Assembly: GCF_963678635.1 (NCBI RefSeq) | Contig: NC_087071.1 | Span: forward strand, 34,341,680 to 34,405,679 | Length of the DNA: 64,000 nucleotides | Source of the DNA: Symsagittifera roscoffensis | Lineage: Eukaryota > Xenacoelomorpha > Acoela > Convolutidae | Direction of reading: 5' to 3' | Part shown: positions 53,333 through 63,908 of the stretch, one piece after another | Layout of the letters: the number at the start of each line of letters is the position of its first letter | Numbering within the stretch: position 1 is the stretch's first letter | Notes under the pieces: generated by a model | What the model was told of the DNA's origin: nothing | The model's input: the letters and a program-made list of their open reading frames with translations, nothing else | The model's database searches: none | Position numbers and translations under genes: made by a program

Positions 53333-54790
53333 CGTAAAGACCGCAATCTAATACGAGGTCGTCAGTATCCAAGTTATTGAAATCCCCACAGATTACAATA
53401 TTTGACGATGTGTTCTGGTCCCTGAAGACATTGATGGAATGTGAGATATGCATTTCTAGCTGACGGGCATACGTAGCATCAGGTGGGAAATAAACCGAAC
53501 AGACCAACAAATATTTATTTCCTACGCTAACTGACAGCCACAGAATTTCATACTGATCAGAATGATGACAGATCTACCGATAACTGACAATACCTTCACG
53601 AACAAAAATACAGACACCGCCGCCTGTGGTTTTGTTTGAGTTCAACGAACTGCGGTCTTTCCTAAATATCTTATACCCAGGAATAGCAATAAACGAATTA
53701 TCAAAGTCCGTGGTTAACCAAGACTCAGTTATACAGATAATATCAAATCCATGATAACTGGCATCACATTGTAGTTCATAAATGGCATTATGTTGTTTCA
53801 ATGAACGGGCATTCAGCAAACAGAGAGTAATTTTGCGGTTGGCTAGTCAAAACACATGTTCTTTGCCATCCAGATACAATTTTAAATCTCTAACTCTCAG
53901 TCTATCCTTTGAGATACCGGTTTCGACAAGTTTATAACGTTCAGAAAGAATACGCGACTCCAATTTCTTTTCGTCAACAGTAAGCTCTCTGGATAAGTAG
54001 ATGCGATCAGAATAATTTTTCAAGATATACGATTTAGCCAGCAACTTACAAACCAGCCATGGATTCTTAAACCTCACCAGCAAGGTTCTCGGCCTGGTAG
54101 CATCAGATCGATACTTTACCAGCCAAAAGGAATCAGTTATAGGCTCATTGACAGGCTCTCCCAAATACTCCATTAACTTTTGTGACTGCTTGAATATGTG
54201 AATCCATTCTGTCATGCAATTTCTGGTTGGAAGGTTCAGGCACGCCATTTATTCTTATTCCCATTTTACTTTGATCATCAGGTGTAACAGCGTTGCTGTG
54301 TGGCCATTTACAGTTGTCTTAGTATCAGTGGATACAATAGCTGCTTTAAGATTGATGACTTCAGTTTTGATAGATTCTAGAGAAGTTTCAATAGACTTAT
54401 CTCGAATGGACGTCTTCATTGCTGTCTTGGCATTGTCAAGGCAGTTCGCACAGGCCCACATAATCCCACGAACCGATGATAGATGGTCGTAAATCTGCTG
54501 CGGGATGTCCGTACACGCCCGATGCCACCACTCGCCACATCTATCGCATTGCACTCCTTCGTCTTGCTTCTTCACGGCTGCGTTGCAGGACGTATACGGT
54601 GAATTTTGAGCACTCTTCAAGCGTCCACGTGTCTCCGTCATCATAGTATATGAAACTATTTAATAAGTTTATCACAACAATTAGGCTACAATAGTTACGA
54701 CTACTTAGCATTACGAGGTCAAACTGCATTTTGTGAATTGTAAGCGGATTCCTAAACAAGGAAGATCCGTTTGTTTTTTCATTTTCTTAA
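53274..54790 (-). mobile_element. LINE A 5' fragment (duplicate)
   Basis: Copy of 48,313-49,829: PHD ORF1 (54,644-54,255), RNA-binding-like part (54,248-53,847) and endonuclease N-terminal two thirds (53,819-53,274), truncated at the duplication junction after GDFNNLDTDD. It shares the TAG at the SYR position with copy 1. No RT follows. Confidence 0.9.
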
Positions 54791-55099
54791 ATCGTTCTGA
54801 GCAAAAAAAAAACATTTTAAGTTTTGTAGTTTTATAGGTTAAGTTCAAAAGTATCATAGTAACCGAGGTTACAGTCAGGAGTCCCTTTATCGCGTATTCC
54901 AGTCAAAATCCTTGAAATTTTTTAGATATGGAAGTGATAATGCTAAAAGAAGATGACAAGTGCTTAAGTCCTTTTCAATTAAAATCGATACGGGTTACGT
55001 TTCTTCAATAATAATAATATGTGAATTCAACATCTCAATGAGACAAAAAGTGGAAAAAAAAGAGTTTTTAATCAGTTCCACTTCCAATATCGGTACCGC

Positions 55100-58000
55100 T
55101 CATGGATCAAGTGTCAACCTGTAAATTTCCTTGACTTTTTGCTGGATTGTTCTGTGTTGTGAGAAACCGACACAAGTGTCAAGGTGCATATCTGAGATAA
55201 TCACACAACCGCAGTACTTGCAACTACATGTCTCATCGTCCCTAGATTCGTAACAGCGCTCTTTATGACAAAAAACATGATGAAAACCGTTGCTGTAAAA
55301 AATACCTCTTTCTCTCCTGTGCGCAGGACTACAGTTTTGTAAGCCCAAAAAGTCATTATTGAACAAATAATGCAAAATTTTGTGTGTTCTGCTATAAATA
55401 CTTATTCCGATTCATTTCTTGAAATAAAACCCAGCCACTTTGGTAAAGTGTTCGTCTCTTTTCTTCTGTGATAACACATCGCTGAAAACATCGAGAGCGT
55501 AAGAAGCAGATGAAAATATGACGCTCTCATAGAGTCTAACCGAGGACTTAAAACAAATTTTTCTGAGTTGGACTTTGGATTGTATAGAGCAAGAGGCAGC
55601 ATAGGCTTTTTTCTTGAGAAGTTCCAGGTGCTTGGAACCTGTCAATTTAGTGGATAACACTATGCCTAAGTATTCAAACGAATCCTTGAATTCGGTTTCT
55701 GGGCTGTTGAAAAATAATTGGTCGGTACTGGCCAGCCTTCCGCCATTTCTGTGTTTCACCACCTTAGTTTTGCCAACATTCACTTTGAGACTGTTTTTCT
55801 GGCAATATTTTTCGAGTGCTAACATTGCGTTTTTAAAACTGTCAAGTTCGGTCGACCCAATCGCTAAGTCATTGGCGTAAAAAACCGTGATGCAGCCTGT
55901 GCTTTCAAGTTCTGCAGATAAATCTGCTAAAAATAATGCAAACAACAGCGTGACAACTTGTCGCCTTGTGGAACGCCAATAGTCTGAGATATTTTGGTGG
56001 ACAAATACCCATCCGAGCATACTTGGATATTATTTTGAACATAAAGATTGTACAGAACTTTAGTGAAGTGTACAGGGAGGCCATTTCTCTGAAGCTTGGT
56101 GAATAGAAGTTGTCTGTCAAACTTGTCAAAAGCCTTCTCGAAGTCAACATAGCAGACGTAATACCTTTTCTTAGAACGGATTCCTGTTTTAATTGACTCA
56201 ATTAGCTTTTTCGCGGCAAGTATGGTGCTCCTACCCCTTCGAAACCCATACTGCGTATCAGGAAGTAACTTTTGAAGTTCAAGCCAGTTACTTAACCGAT
56301 TGTATAGAATAGCAGAATAACATTTGTAAACACAAGAAAGCAAAGATATACCTCTATATGAATTTGGATCCGTTTTTTCGCCTTTTTCTTTGTAGAGTGG
56401 TTTTAAGTAAGCAACTCGCCATACAACAGGACATGTAGCATTAGTAAAACAAATATTGAATATTGTAACAAGGAATGAAAATAATAAACCAAGAGAAGAT
56501 TTCAAGACTTCGTTAGTGATACCGTCGGGACCAGCAGCTTTTTTATTGGGTGAGTTGGCTACTACACGTGTTATTTCTGCTAATTTTTTTTCACTGCTCA
56601 TTTCGGGTATTCGTTCGCTCAATGAAGTTTGAAAATCATGAAAACCAGTAATTTCAGCATTCTCAGGATAAAAGTTGTACGATAACGGAACATTCTGAAG
56701 TTTATCAAAGTGATCGAACCAGTTGTCAGAACTGACAGCGCAATGCGCGATCGGTGGTTTTCTGGTCTTAAGTATGGTCCAAAACTGAGATTTGTCAGAC
56801 TCTGCTACGCTGAGGGTAAGTTCCTCTTTTGTTTACTCATGAGACTGTTTCTTAGATTGGCATAATTTTTTGAATTCTTTTTTGTAACATGCAAACACAC
56901 GAAGATTTTCTGTATTTTCTTGTCTTCTGCAGAGATCCCATTGTTTTTTCAGTTTTGCGTGGAGCAAATAACAGCTTCTGTCGAACCAGACCTTCGAGAT
57001 CCGTTTCTTGGCAGCTGGAACTGACTCTCTAAATGCCGAGATGAAGTTTCCGTACCATCGATCCAACGACTCGACACACGGCGTGCCGAGGATTTTAAGT
57101 TTGTATTCTAGCTTTTCCAGATCAATTTGTCTGATATGAGCAGTCTTACTGTCAGCTCTTTCAACGTCGGTGTGAAATTTAAATCCAACGGTGCAGTGCT
57201 TTGTAGCAGAATTTTCTGTGATAGTCACATTGTCTGAAGTTAGTTGTAGGTTGTTTGTAAACACTAAATCAATGGCACTGCGGCCATTATGGCAGTAGTA
57301 TGTTGGTGCATGGGAGCTATTGAGACGAGCAAACCCTAATTCCCATAAGATATCCAATAAGTCAGTGCCTCTTTCGCCCCGATCCAGGCGACAGTTAAAA
57401 TCTCCTGCAAAGATCGTAAGCTCTTCCTTGTCGATTCTGAATAGTCCTTCGGATATGTTAAAAATGATATCCTCTAGTTTTGTACAAGGTTGAAAATACG
57501 ATACCAAAAAGTTCATTTTGCAGTTTTTGACTTTCACAATAAGAACGTGTTGGGATCTAAAAATGATGCAGCTATTTGATTGAATGTTTTTATTGATCGC
57601 AAAAGCGATACCGCCTGACGGTCTTCCCACATCATGACTAACTGCTGCCGAAGAATAACAAGTTAAACCAGTTATTTCTGTGTCCTTTACGTCCATAGTC
57701 TCTGTTAACAGTAAAAAGTCGTGGGATGTGACAAAATCATTCGGTTGTAATTCAAGTGAAGTTTCCAGCCCCTCTACGTTTCAAAGCAGTGCCGATAGTC
57801 AATATTTCTTTGTAATTCGGTTGTGCTTGATAAAATAAACCCCATCGGGATCTTCCCGTCGCACAGCTTTCAATTCTTCTCTGAGTTTTTTGTTTTCAAG
57901 CTGTTAGCTTTTTGTCAGGTCTTTATTGATGTAAATATTTGTGTAATGTTCGAACTCCTTGAGTTTTTTTGCCAGTTTCAGGATGTTTTGAGCTTGCAGC

Positions 58001-58243
58001 TCTGATGTCAAAGAGACAAGTATCAACTGTTCTCCATTTTCGTTCTCTTTACCAATTCGTTTTGTACTAGTACCTTCAATATCTGTTCCTAAGTCTGCAC
58101 TCAGTTGCAGCATGAATTCTTTGTCCTTTGGTTCGTCAGCCTTTTTGACTCCCCAGACAATGACTTTTTTCGCTTTCCGTTTCGACTCCGCCTCTTCCTT
58201 CAACGTTTCTTCAATAAGAACACGCAACTCGACACGAGAAAAT
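55100..58243 (-). mobile_element. LINE B copy 2, inactivated
   Basis: Duplicate of LINE B with its own lesions: ORF1 has a stop (DLTKS then TAG at 57,904) and the endonuclease frame ends at SHE then TAA near 56,835, while RT is open through QYGFRRGRST (a TGA in copy 1). Frames: ORF1 57,904-58,240, endonuclease 56,833-57,696 and beyond, RT 55,927-56,622 and 55,412-56,020, C-terminal domain 55,100-55,375. It shares the frameshift after GVPQGDKLS and the FYANDLAIGS box with copy 1. Confidence 0.88.
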
Positions 58244-58937
58244 ATAATATACAAGTATTTCATATAAAAAATTTTGTCGAAAGTTATTTTGTCATTTAGT
58301 GTTCCGAGTACGCAAGCGGCGTTCGCAATCTGTATTGCCAGGGAGATTCTCTGTTTTGAAAAGCTGCAAGCTCTGGGTTCCTCAGTGCATATGCTTAGGT
58401 TCCTACAAAGCTTTTTCAAAAAAGATTCTGAGCTGGGGCCGGCCGCGCCCTCAATTTCAAAAGCTAGCGGTTCAAAAAGATATCCATCATCTACAAGATC
58501 TTTATACTTGTCATTTTTTCGCTCTTCCGATTCAACGGCAGCCGTACCAGGGTTACAAACAGACCCGGCATTAATCCTACAAGGAGCTAAGGAGTCTACT
58601 ACCGCTATATTCCACAAGAGCTGCTTAGCAACAGCCCATGGAACGAGCTTCAAACCGTCTGGTCGCTTCTGATCGGTCCTGTAGAGGTGTCGTGGTTCTA
58701 AAACAGACGGAATGTGAGTAGAAGATAAACTCTGCTTTATAAGGGCATTAAGGTTTGAATGCCTAGAGAATCTCCCTGCACTTTTGAGGCAAGAAAAACC
58801 ATGCCAACCTTCCTCGGTAACGTTTTTTCCGCACACGCAATTATGCCGTTCGCCGATTGGAGATCCCAAAATGAGGAATTCTTCTTTTGTTTTTATTTTT
58901 ATTTTGGGGCATATTTTTCAAAATTGTGTTATAATTG
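58244..58937 (-). mobile_element. LINE C, C-terminal part (left of the LINE D insertion)
   Basis: On minus it continues the RT of 62,210-63,000: KIKIKTKEEFLILGSPIGE, then after an apparent internal deletion the C-terminal domain RHNCVCGKNVTEEGWHGFSC, FSRHSNLNALIKQSL, DQKRPDGLKLVPWAVAKQLL and NIAVVDSLAPCRI, down to ISLAIQIANAACVLGTLND near 58,280. The C-x-C...C...H zinc-like cluster and R-P-D-G...W-x-x-x-x-V-x-D segment suggest a nuclease-like domain. It then runs by chance in frame into LINE B ORF1 (one frame spans 58,869-57,904). Confidence 0.85.
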
Positions 58938-58953
58938 AATTATACTGTGTACT
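58938..58953. other. LINE D target-site duplication, left
   Basis: AATTATACTGTGTACT, identical to 62194-62209. Confidence 0.93.
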
Positions 58954-59053
58954 CTCGGTACAAGAAAACATAGCCTAATTGTTGTGATGAACTTATTAAA
59001 AATTTTCCACTATTATGGATGCGGAAGCTGTCTGAAATCACACGAGGAGCGGA

Positions 59054-59491
59054 ATGGCCAGTCAAGTCAGCAGCCGGACACGCCTGGGGTCCACCAGGAA
59101 TCGACAAGCTGCTGTGACACCACATACAACTGGCAGTACTGATGATGGACGACAAGAAAACATCGGGGAAAAGTGCCATCAGCCCGATTGCACTGGAAGC
59201 CGTGTATCCTGGATCGGGTGTGATATCGAGACGGGTTGCGGCCGTTGGTACCATTTCTCGTGCGTTGACTTGCCTCGAGCAGATGAACCGGAGAGATATC
59301 ACTGCCCCACGTGTAAGATGAAAACAATCGATTTCAGTGAAGATTCACCTTCAAGTGGAACACTACCGCCATGGGGTAAACTCTCTGCCTCAGATTTCAT
59401 TAGAAAATACTTGGAGAAACTTGTTCGGTGGTGGAGAGAGGGTGAGATGGACATGTTTTTAATGAAGGTGCCGCTATCCAGGGGAAGATGA
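59054..59491 (+). CDS. LINE D ORF1, PHD-finger protein
   Basis: 145 residues. A basic Ser/Thr-rich start is followed by KCHQPDCTGSRVSWIGCDIE, GCGRWYHFSCVDLP and RYHCPTCK, a PHD-type zinc finger of the W-I-G-C-D...C-x-x-W-Y-H-x-x-C form used by histone-tail readers. Its TGA (59489-59491) overlaps the ATG of ORF2 in the sequence ATGA. Alternatively ORF1 and ORF2 were one frame and a 1-base change split them. Confidence 0.75.
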   Translation: MASQVSSRTRLGSTRNRQAAVTPHTTGSTDDGRQENIGEKCHQPDCTGSRVSWIGCDIETGCGRWYHFSCVDLPRADEPERYHCPTCKMKTIDFSEDSPSSGTLPPWGKLSASDFIRKYLEKLVRWWREGEMDMFLMKVPLSRGR

Positions 59492-60993
59492 AAGTTTCAA
59501 ATGCAACAAACGTAACAAAGGCCTTCGCAAATTTAGTTCTTCAAGGTAAATTGTCTGCTGCTTTGAAAATGCTGAGTGAGTCCGACTCTGGTGCACCTCT
59601 GCTTATTAACGAAGAAAATCGGCAGAAGATCGCTAAGTTACATCCAGACGCGGCAGAACCATCGCCCGGGGAGCTACTGAATGGTGATATTCCCGCTGTT
59701 GATCCAGTGGTGTACGCAACCATCGATGGAGACTCGATATATCGCTCTGCGCTGGCTACGAGAGGCTCTGCAGGTCCTTCTGGGGTTTCAGCTGAGCATA
59801 TGTGCACCCTTCTTTGCTCAAAGAAGCACCGTGCAGTGTCTGAGCAACTCTGCGCAGACGTCTCGCTGGTCGCTAGACGTATTTTTACCGAGAACGTAGA
59901 TACACGCGCGCTTGAGTCATTTGTATCTTGTCGCGAAATAGCCCTACCCAAAGATTCAACAGGTGGAATAAGACCCATTGGCATCGGTGAGGTACTTCGC
60001 AGAATCATTGGCAAGTCAATAACACGACAATTTAGCAAAGGCATCGCAACCACTGCTGGCATTCATCAGTTATGTGCGGGTCGTGATGAGGGGGTGGAGG
60101 CAACGATACACGCAGCGCAAGAACTGTTCAGAGCAGAAGAATCTGAAGCTGCCCTTCTTGTGGATGCAACCAACGCCTTCAATAGTCTCAATCGTAAAAC
60201 GGCCCTCTACAATATACAACTGCTATGCCCTAAAACTTCGCGCTACATTATCAACACCTATCGAAGACCGGCGCGCCTCATACTCACTAACGGAATGGAA
60301 ATCACTTCTTGTGAAGGAACGACACAAGGCGATAATCTTGCCATGGCTTTTTATGCGGTTAGTATTAAGCCTCTGATTGACCGTCTAATAGCCCACCTCT
60401 GCCATCAACCATGGTTTGCTGACGACGCCGCCTCGATCGGGAAGCTGCAACATGTGAAAAGCTGGTGGGAGTCATTGTTGTCACTGGGCCCTAGATATGG
60501 ATACTACCCGAGACCAGACAAGTGCTGGCTGATATTAAAAGATGAAACGTCCAAGAAAGTAGCTGAAGACCTTTTCGCGAGTTCAAAAGTTAACATTACC
60601 ACGGAGGGCCACCGATATCTCGGGGGAACATTAGATTCGGCGCAGTTTAAACAGCAGTACGTTGGGAAACTGATTGAGGAGTGGGTCATACAGATCGATA
60701 AGTTAAGCGAAATGGCGACTCGCGAACCACATCTTTCTTATGCTGTGTTTGTTAAAGTCATGCAGAGCAAATGGTCGTTCGCCATGCGCACCATTCCCGG
60801 CATCGACGACGTTTTAACTAAACTAGAGGTCCACATACGTTATTTCCTAGAAAAGATTATGGGCAGAACCATCACTGACTTTGAGCGCAGAGTTTTAGCT
60901 TTGCCCTGCAAAATAGGAGGTCTAGGCGTTTTCATACGCACTACGCGAGCGGAACGAGAGCACGAGAACTCGAAACAAATATGCACGAGATAA
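59488..60993 (+). CDS. LINE D ORF2, reverse transcriptase
   Basis: 501 residues to TAA at 60991-60993. Motifs: ATRGSAGPSGVSAEHMCTLL, FVSCREIALPKDSTGGIRPI, GIGEVLRRIIGKSITRQF, EAALLVDATNAFNSLNRKTA (catalytic D), SCEGTTQGDNLAMAFYAV, WFADDAASIGKLQHVKSWWE (catalytic DD intact) and EGHRYLGGTLDS. The same pattern, including the GEVLRRIIGK block, is common in LINEs of cnidarians and other invertebrates. Beyond the stop the frame continues with related text (STWLSCMPSREHGFYINRD). Confidence 0.88.
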   Translation: MKVSNATNVTKAFANLVLQGKLSAALKMLSESDSGAPLLINEENRQKIAKLHPDAAEPSPGELLNGDIPAVDPVVYATIDGDSIYRSALATRGSAGPSGVSAEHMCTLLCSKKHRAVSEQLCADVSLVARRIFTENVDTRALESFVSCREIALPKDSTGGIRPIGIGEVLRRIIGKSITRQFSKGIATTAGIHQLCAGRDEGVEATIHAAQELFRAEESEAALLVDATNAFNSLNRKTALYNIQLLCPKTSRYIINTYRRPARLILTNGMEITSCEGTTQGDNLAMAFYAVSIKPLIDRLIAHLCHQPWFADDAASIGKLQHVKSWWESLLSLGPRYGYYPRPDKCWLILKDETSKKVAEDLFASSKVNITTEGHRYLGGTLDSAQFKQQYVGKLIEEWVIQIDKLSEMATREPHLSYAVFVKVMQSKWSFAMRTIPGIDDVLTKLEVHIRYFLEKIMGRTITDFERRVLALPCKIGGLGVFIRTTRAEREHENSKQICTR

Positions 60994-61916
60994 ACGAGAG
61001 CTGTTATCGAGAAATGCGAGCTACCACCCTCGCATTGCACAGAAGAGCGCAAAGCCATCAGAAATTGGAACGAAGAACACGCTAAGTCAGAATTGAATCT
61101 AATATTGCAAGAAGCCACGCCGTCTCTAAGGAGATCTTTGGAGGTGCTCCAGCCAAATGGAACATCAACTTGGCTGTCTTGCATGCCGTCCAGAGAACAC
61201 GGTTTCTACATTAACCGCGACAATTCAGAGATTGTCTGAATTTGCGATATGAGTGGCCACTTGTCAACATGGCCACGAAGTGTGAATGGGGACAAAATAA
61301 CAGCATTGACCACTCATTAAGTTGTAAGGTAGGTGGCTTTGTGATTACGCGCCATAACTGCGTCCGGGATTTCTTTGCTGATGTTCTTGATAGTCTATGT
61401 AAAGATGTAAGCATTGAGCCTCCGCTAATTTCCCTGACCGATGAGGAAAAAATTACTATTCGGGGAAACATTGAAGAAGGCGCTCGTCTCGATATCGCGT
61501 GCAGGTCTTTCTGGACGCCAATGCAAAAATCGATGTACGACGTCAGAGTGACCCACATCAACTCACCATCGAACCGTGGTAAGCCAGTTAAAACAAATCT
61601 TGCCGACCACGAGAAGATGAAGAAATCTGCATACCTAGAACGGGTTCAGCAAGTGGAGCATGCCAGTTTCACCCCCCTTGTCTTTGCTACTAATGGAGCA
61701 ATGGAAGAAGAGGCCGATCACTTTTGTACTGTTCTAGCGGAGAAACTATGCTCTAAGAATGGCTGCTCTTACGCTGATAATAAGAACTATATAAGAAAGC
61801 GCCTGAGTTTTACCGTCATCAAGTCCGCCCTGATAGTCCTACGCAGTAAAATGAAAATGAGAGATTCTCCAGTAAGAATGGTGGATGCTGATGTAAATAT
61901 TCTCAATTCCCGATAG
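60994..61916 (+). pseudogene. LINE D ORF2 C-terminal domain, after stop and frameshift
   Basis: After the TAA the frame runs to about 61,240, then shifts; the frame at 61,242-61,916 continues with IDHSLSCKVGGFVITRHNCV (C..C...H...H zinc-like), GARLDIACRSFWTPMQKSMY and DVRVTHIN (nuclease-like D...D-V-R-V), KSAYLERVQQVEHASFTPLV and the stop at 61,914-61,916. In relatives this is one continuous C-terminal domain with a PD-(D/E)XK-like core. Confidence 0.8.
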
Positions 61917-62193
61917 TCTGTCTTTTAGTTCCCTCTCTCCTAGGTGCGCCTTTCTTCTGTCCTTTCCCGTGTCGTTCTTCTTGTCTCTCTGCTATAGCTC
62001 TCCGCCAACCCAGTTCCATATCCATCAGTGTCTATCGCCCGCTCTACTTCCATCTGTTCACGGTTCCCGAGTACCACAACTCGGCCTGTCGTTGCACACC
62101 GTTTTGGATGGTTTGATGCTGTGCGTTTTTACTATATTGAAAGTGTCTGTTTCTGTTCTGTATTTTTCAGATACAAATTTTAAAATTAAAAAA
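61917..62193 (+). other. LINE D 3' UTR and A-rich tail
   Basis: About 280 bp, pyrimidine-rich at first, ending AAATTTTAAAATTAAAAAA before the right target duplication. Confidence 0.7.
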
Positions 62194-62209
62194 AATTATA
62201 CTGTGTACT
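62194..62209. other. LINE D target-site duplication, right
   Basis: AATTATACTGTGTACT, identical to 58938-58953. Confidence 0.93.
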
Positions 62210-63214
62210 AGTAGTCGGTCCCAAAAAATAAATTTTGCGCTTCTCAGTGTTCAAGTTCAGGCCGTATATTTGTTCCGATTTCGGAATGTTTTTAAGGTCA
62301 CGGAGTACTACCTTATAGTCGTCGGCTAAGTTTCTATCATCTAAATACCAGATGTTAATTTTCGACTTCAACTGTTTGACTAGTGTATGAATTGTTTCCG
62401 CAAAAAGGGGTGGGGTTTCAGGATCACCTTGCTGAGTTCCGTCTTCTGACATTATGATAGAGCTTCCGTACAAAAGGTAACTAGGTTGCAATGGGTGTAA
62501 CTATACAATTCTGGGCGATTTGAATAAACATGATTCAGCCTTGTTTCTCTATTTAGAGAGTTAAAGGCATTCTTAAAATCTAGTTTTAAAAAAACAGTGC
62601 ATTTTGGATTGGCGTCGCGTTCAATTAGGTTTCGAAACGAGTGTGCAGCTATTTCTGCTCCTCGTTTAGTACCGCATCCTACCTGTACATTTCCGAAAAA
62701 ATTGTGTCGCTCGGAGAGTGCCTTGCTTCCAGCGCATTTAGACGCGATACATCTCAGTGTGTTACCTATGGCAATCGGTCTCAATCCTCCGTCTATATTT
62801 ATGAGGGCGATAAGCTTTGCGCCGAAAAAGAAAGGTCTTAGGGGTTCGGGTATTCTGCCATCTCCAATTAAGTTTATCAGCTTAGTAAGCGATGTCAGAA
62901 AATTAAGTCCCGCACTGCCATTCGACTTACTAATAAGATCTTTTAAAATTTGAGGAACTATTTTATCAGGACCTACTGCTGATCCGTTCGGAAAGGGCAT
63001 TATCGCTTTGTATAGGTCGAAATCGAATACAAAAAAAACTATCCAAAATTTCTGAATTTAGCTCGCTGAGGGTGCTTAGATAACAATTTTTGATAGTTAT
63101 CAGCTGAAAAAGGAGCAATTTTGTCATCCGAAGCAGCAAGCCTTATTCCTCCCTTTACATTTCCTTCATCAAGCTTACTACTTATTACCTTTTTCTCTGC
63201 TCGAGGTCACTCAG

Positions 63215-63561
63215 AGGCGGGCTTGATACTTGGGGATGGGGTTTTGCATGTGACAGTCATTTGCTCGAATTTTTATATTTATCAAAGAGCTCATGCTTGT
63301 GGTCTGTTTGCGTCCACTTCTTTTCGGTTGCTCCAAAAAAAAACAAGAACGACATTTAAAAAATTAGCCATTTTGTAGCATCTTCTACATTGTAGACAAT
63401 GTCATTTATTTTGTCCGACAGACTTTCCGCCAAGGGATCACGCAAGTCTTTTGGTACCCTCTTGAGTACTCGGACAATTGAGATGGCTGTTTTAACCTAC
63501 TAGTCTAGCACTAAATCATTACCCATTGTTGCTTTATTAACAGATTTTACACCAACGCATA
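63215..63561. repeat. 347 bp tandem duplication in LINE C, copy 1
   Basis: AGGCGGGCTTGATACTTGGG at 63215 matches AGGCGGGCTTGAAACTTGGG at 63562; the whole unit, including GTAGCATCTTCTACATTGTA, repeats with scattered changes and an offset of 345-347 bp. Confidence 0.93.
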
Positions 63562-63908
63562 AGGCGGGCTTGAAACTTGGGGATGGGTTTTGCATGTGAC
63601 AGTCATTTTCTCGAATTTTTATATTTATCAAAGAGCTCATGCTTGTGGTCTGTTTGCGTCCACGTCTTTTCGTTTGCTCCAAAAAAAACAAGAACGACAT
63701 AAAAAAAATTAGCCATTTTGTAGCATCTTCTACATTGTAGACAATGTCATTTATTTTGTCCGACAGACTTTCCACCAAGGGATCACGCGAGTCTTTTGGT
63801 ACCCTCTTGAGTACTCGGACAATTGAGATGGCTGTTTTAACATAATTGTCTAGCACTAAATCATTACCTATTGTTGATTTATTAACAAGTTTTACACCAA
63901 CTCATAAA
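63562..63908. repeat. 347 bp tandem duplication in LINE C, copy 2
   Basis: Second unit; keeps the longer open frame (63,500-63,856 on minus, 118 codons across the junction). After 63908 the sequence becomes unique. Confidence 0.93.

Larger units (their letters stand above)
53274..58243. repeat. 4.96 kb tandem duplication, copy 2
   Basis: Same content; continues at its right end into LINE C (GAGAAAATATAATAT, 58,236-58,250). Differences from copy 1 are scattered single bases and a few 1-2 base indels. Confidence 0.95.
58954..62193 (+). mobile_element. LINE D: non-LTR retrotransposon, nearly complete, inside LINE C
   Basis: 3,240 bp between perfect 16 bp target duplications. A 5' UTR of about 100 bp, ORF1 with a PHD finger (59,054-59,491), ORF2 with RT (59,488-60,993) and a C-terminal Cys/His plus nuclease-like domain (to 61,916), then a 280 bp 3' UTR ending in an A-rich tail. 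Only one in-frame stop and one frameshift were seen, so it is much younger than the elements around it. The clade is uncertain; the architecture resembles RLE-bearing LINEs. Confidence 0.9.
62210..63908 (-). mobile_element. LINE C, 5' and RT part (right of the LINE D insertion)
   Basis: On minus: N-terminal text ISIVRVLKRVPKDSRDPLVE and RRGRKQTTSMSSLINIKIRE (63,856-63,500, repeated once), GGIRLAASDDKIAPF and NYQKLLSKHP (about 63,060-63,150), and RT in two frames: 62,452-63,000 (GSAVGPDKIVPQILKDLISK, GGLRPIAIGNTLRCIASKCA, FLKLDFKNAFNSLNRETRLN with the catalytic D) and 62,186-62,491 (SEDGTQQGDPETPPLFAETI, then WYLDDRNLADDYKVV with LDD). Several frame breaks. It continues across the LINE D insertion at 58,937. 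Confidence 0.85.

Noticed and set aside
59541-60062. Long minus-strand frame opposite LINE D ORF2
   Set aside because: A shadow of the RT coding strand, which has all polymerase motifs on plus.
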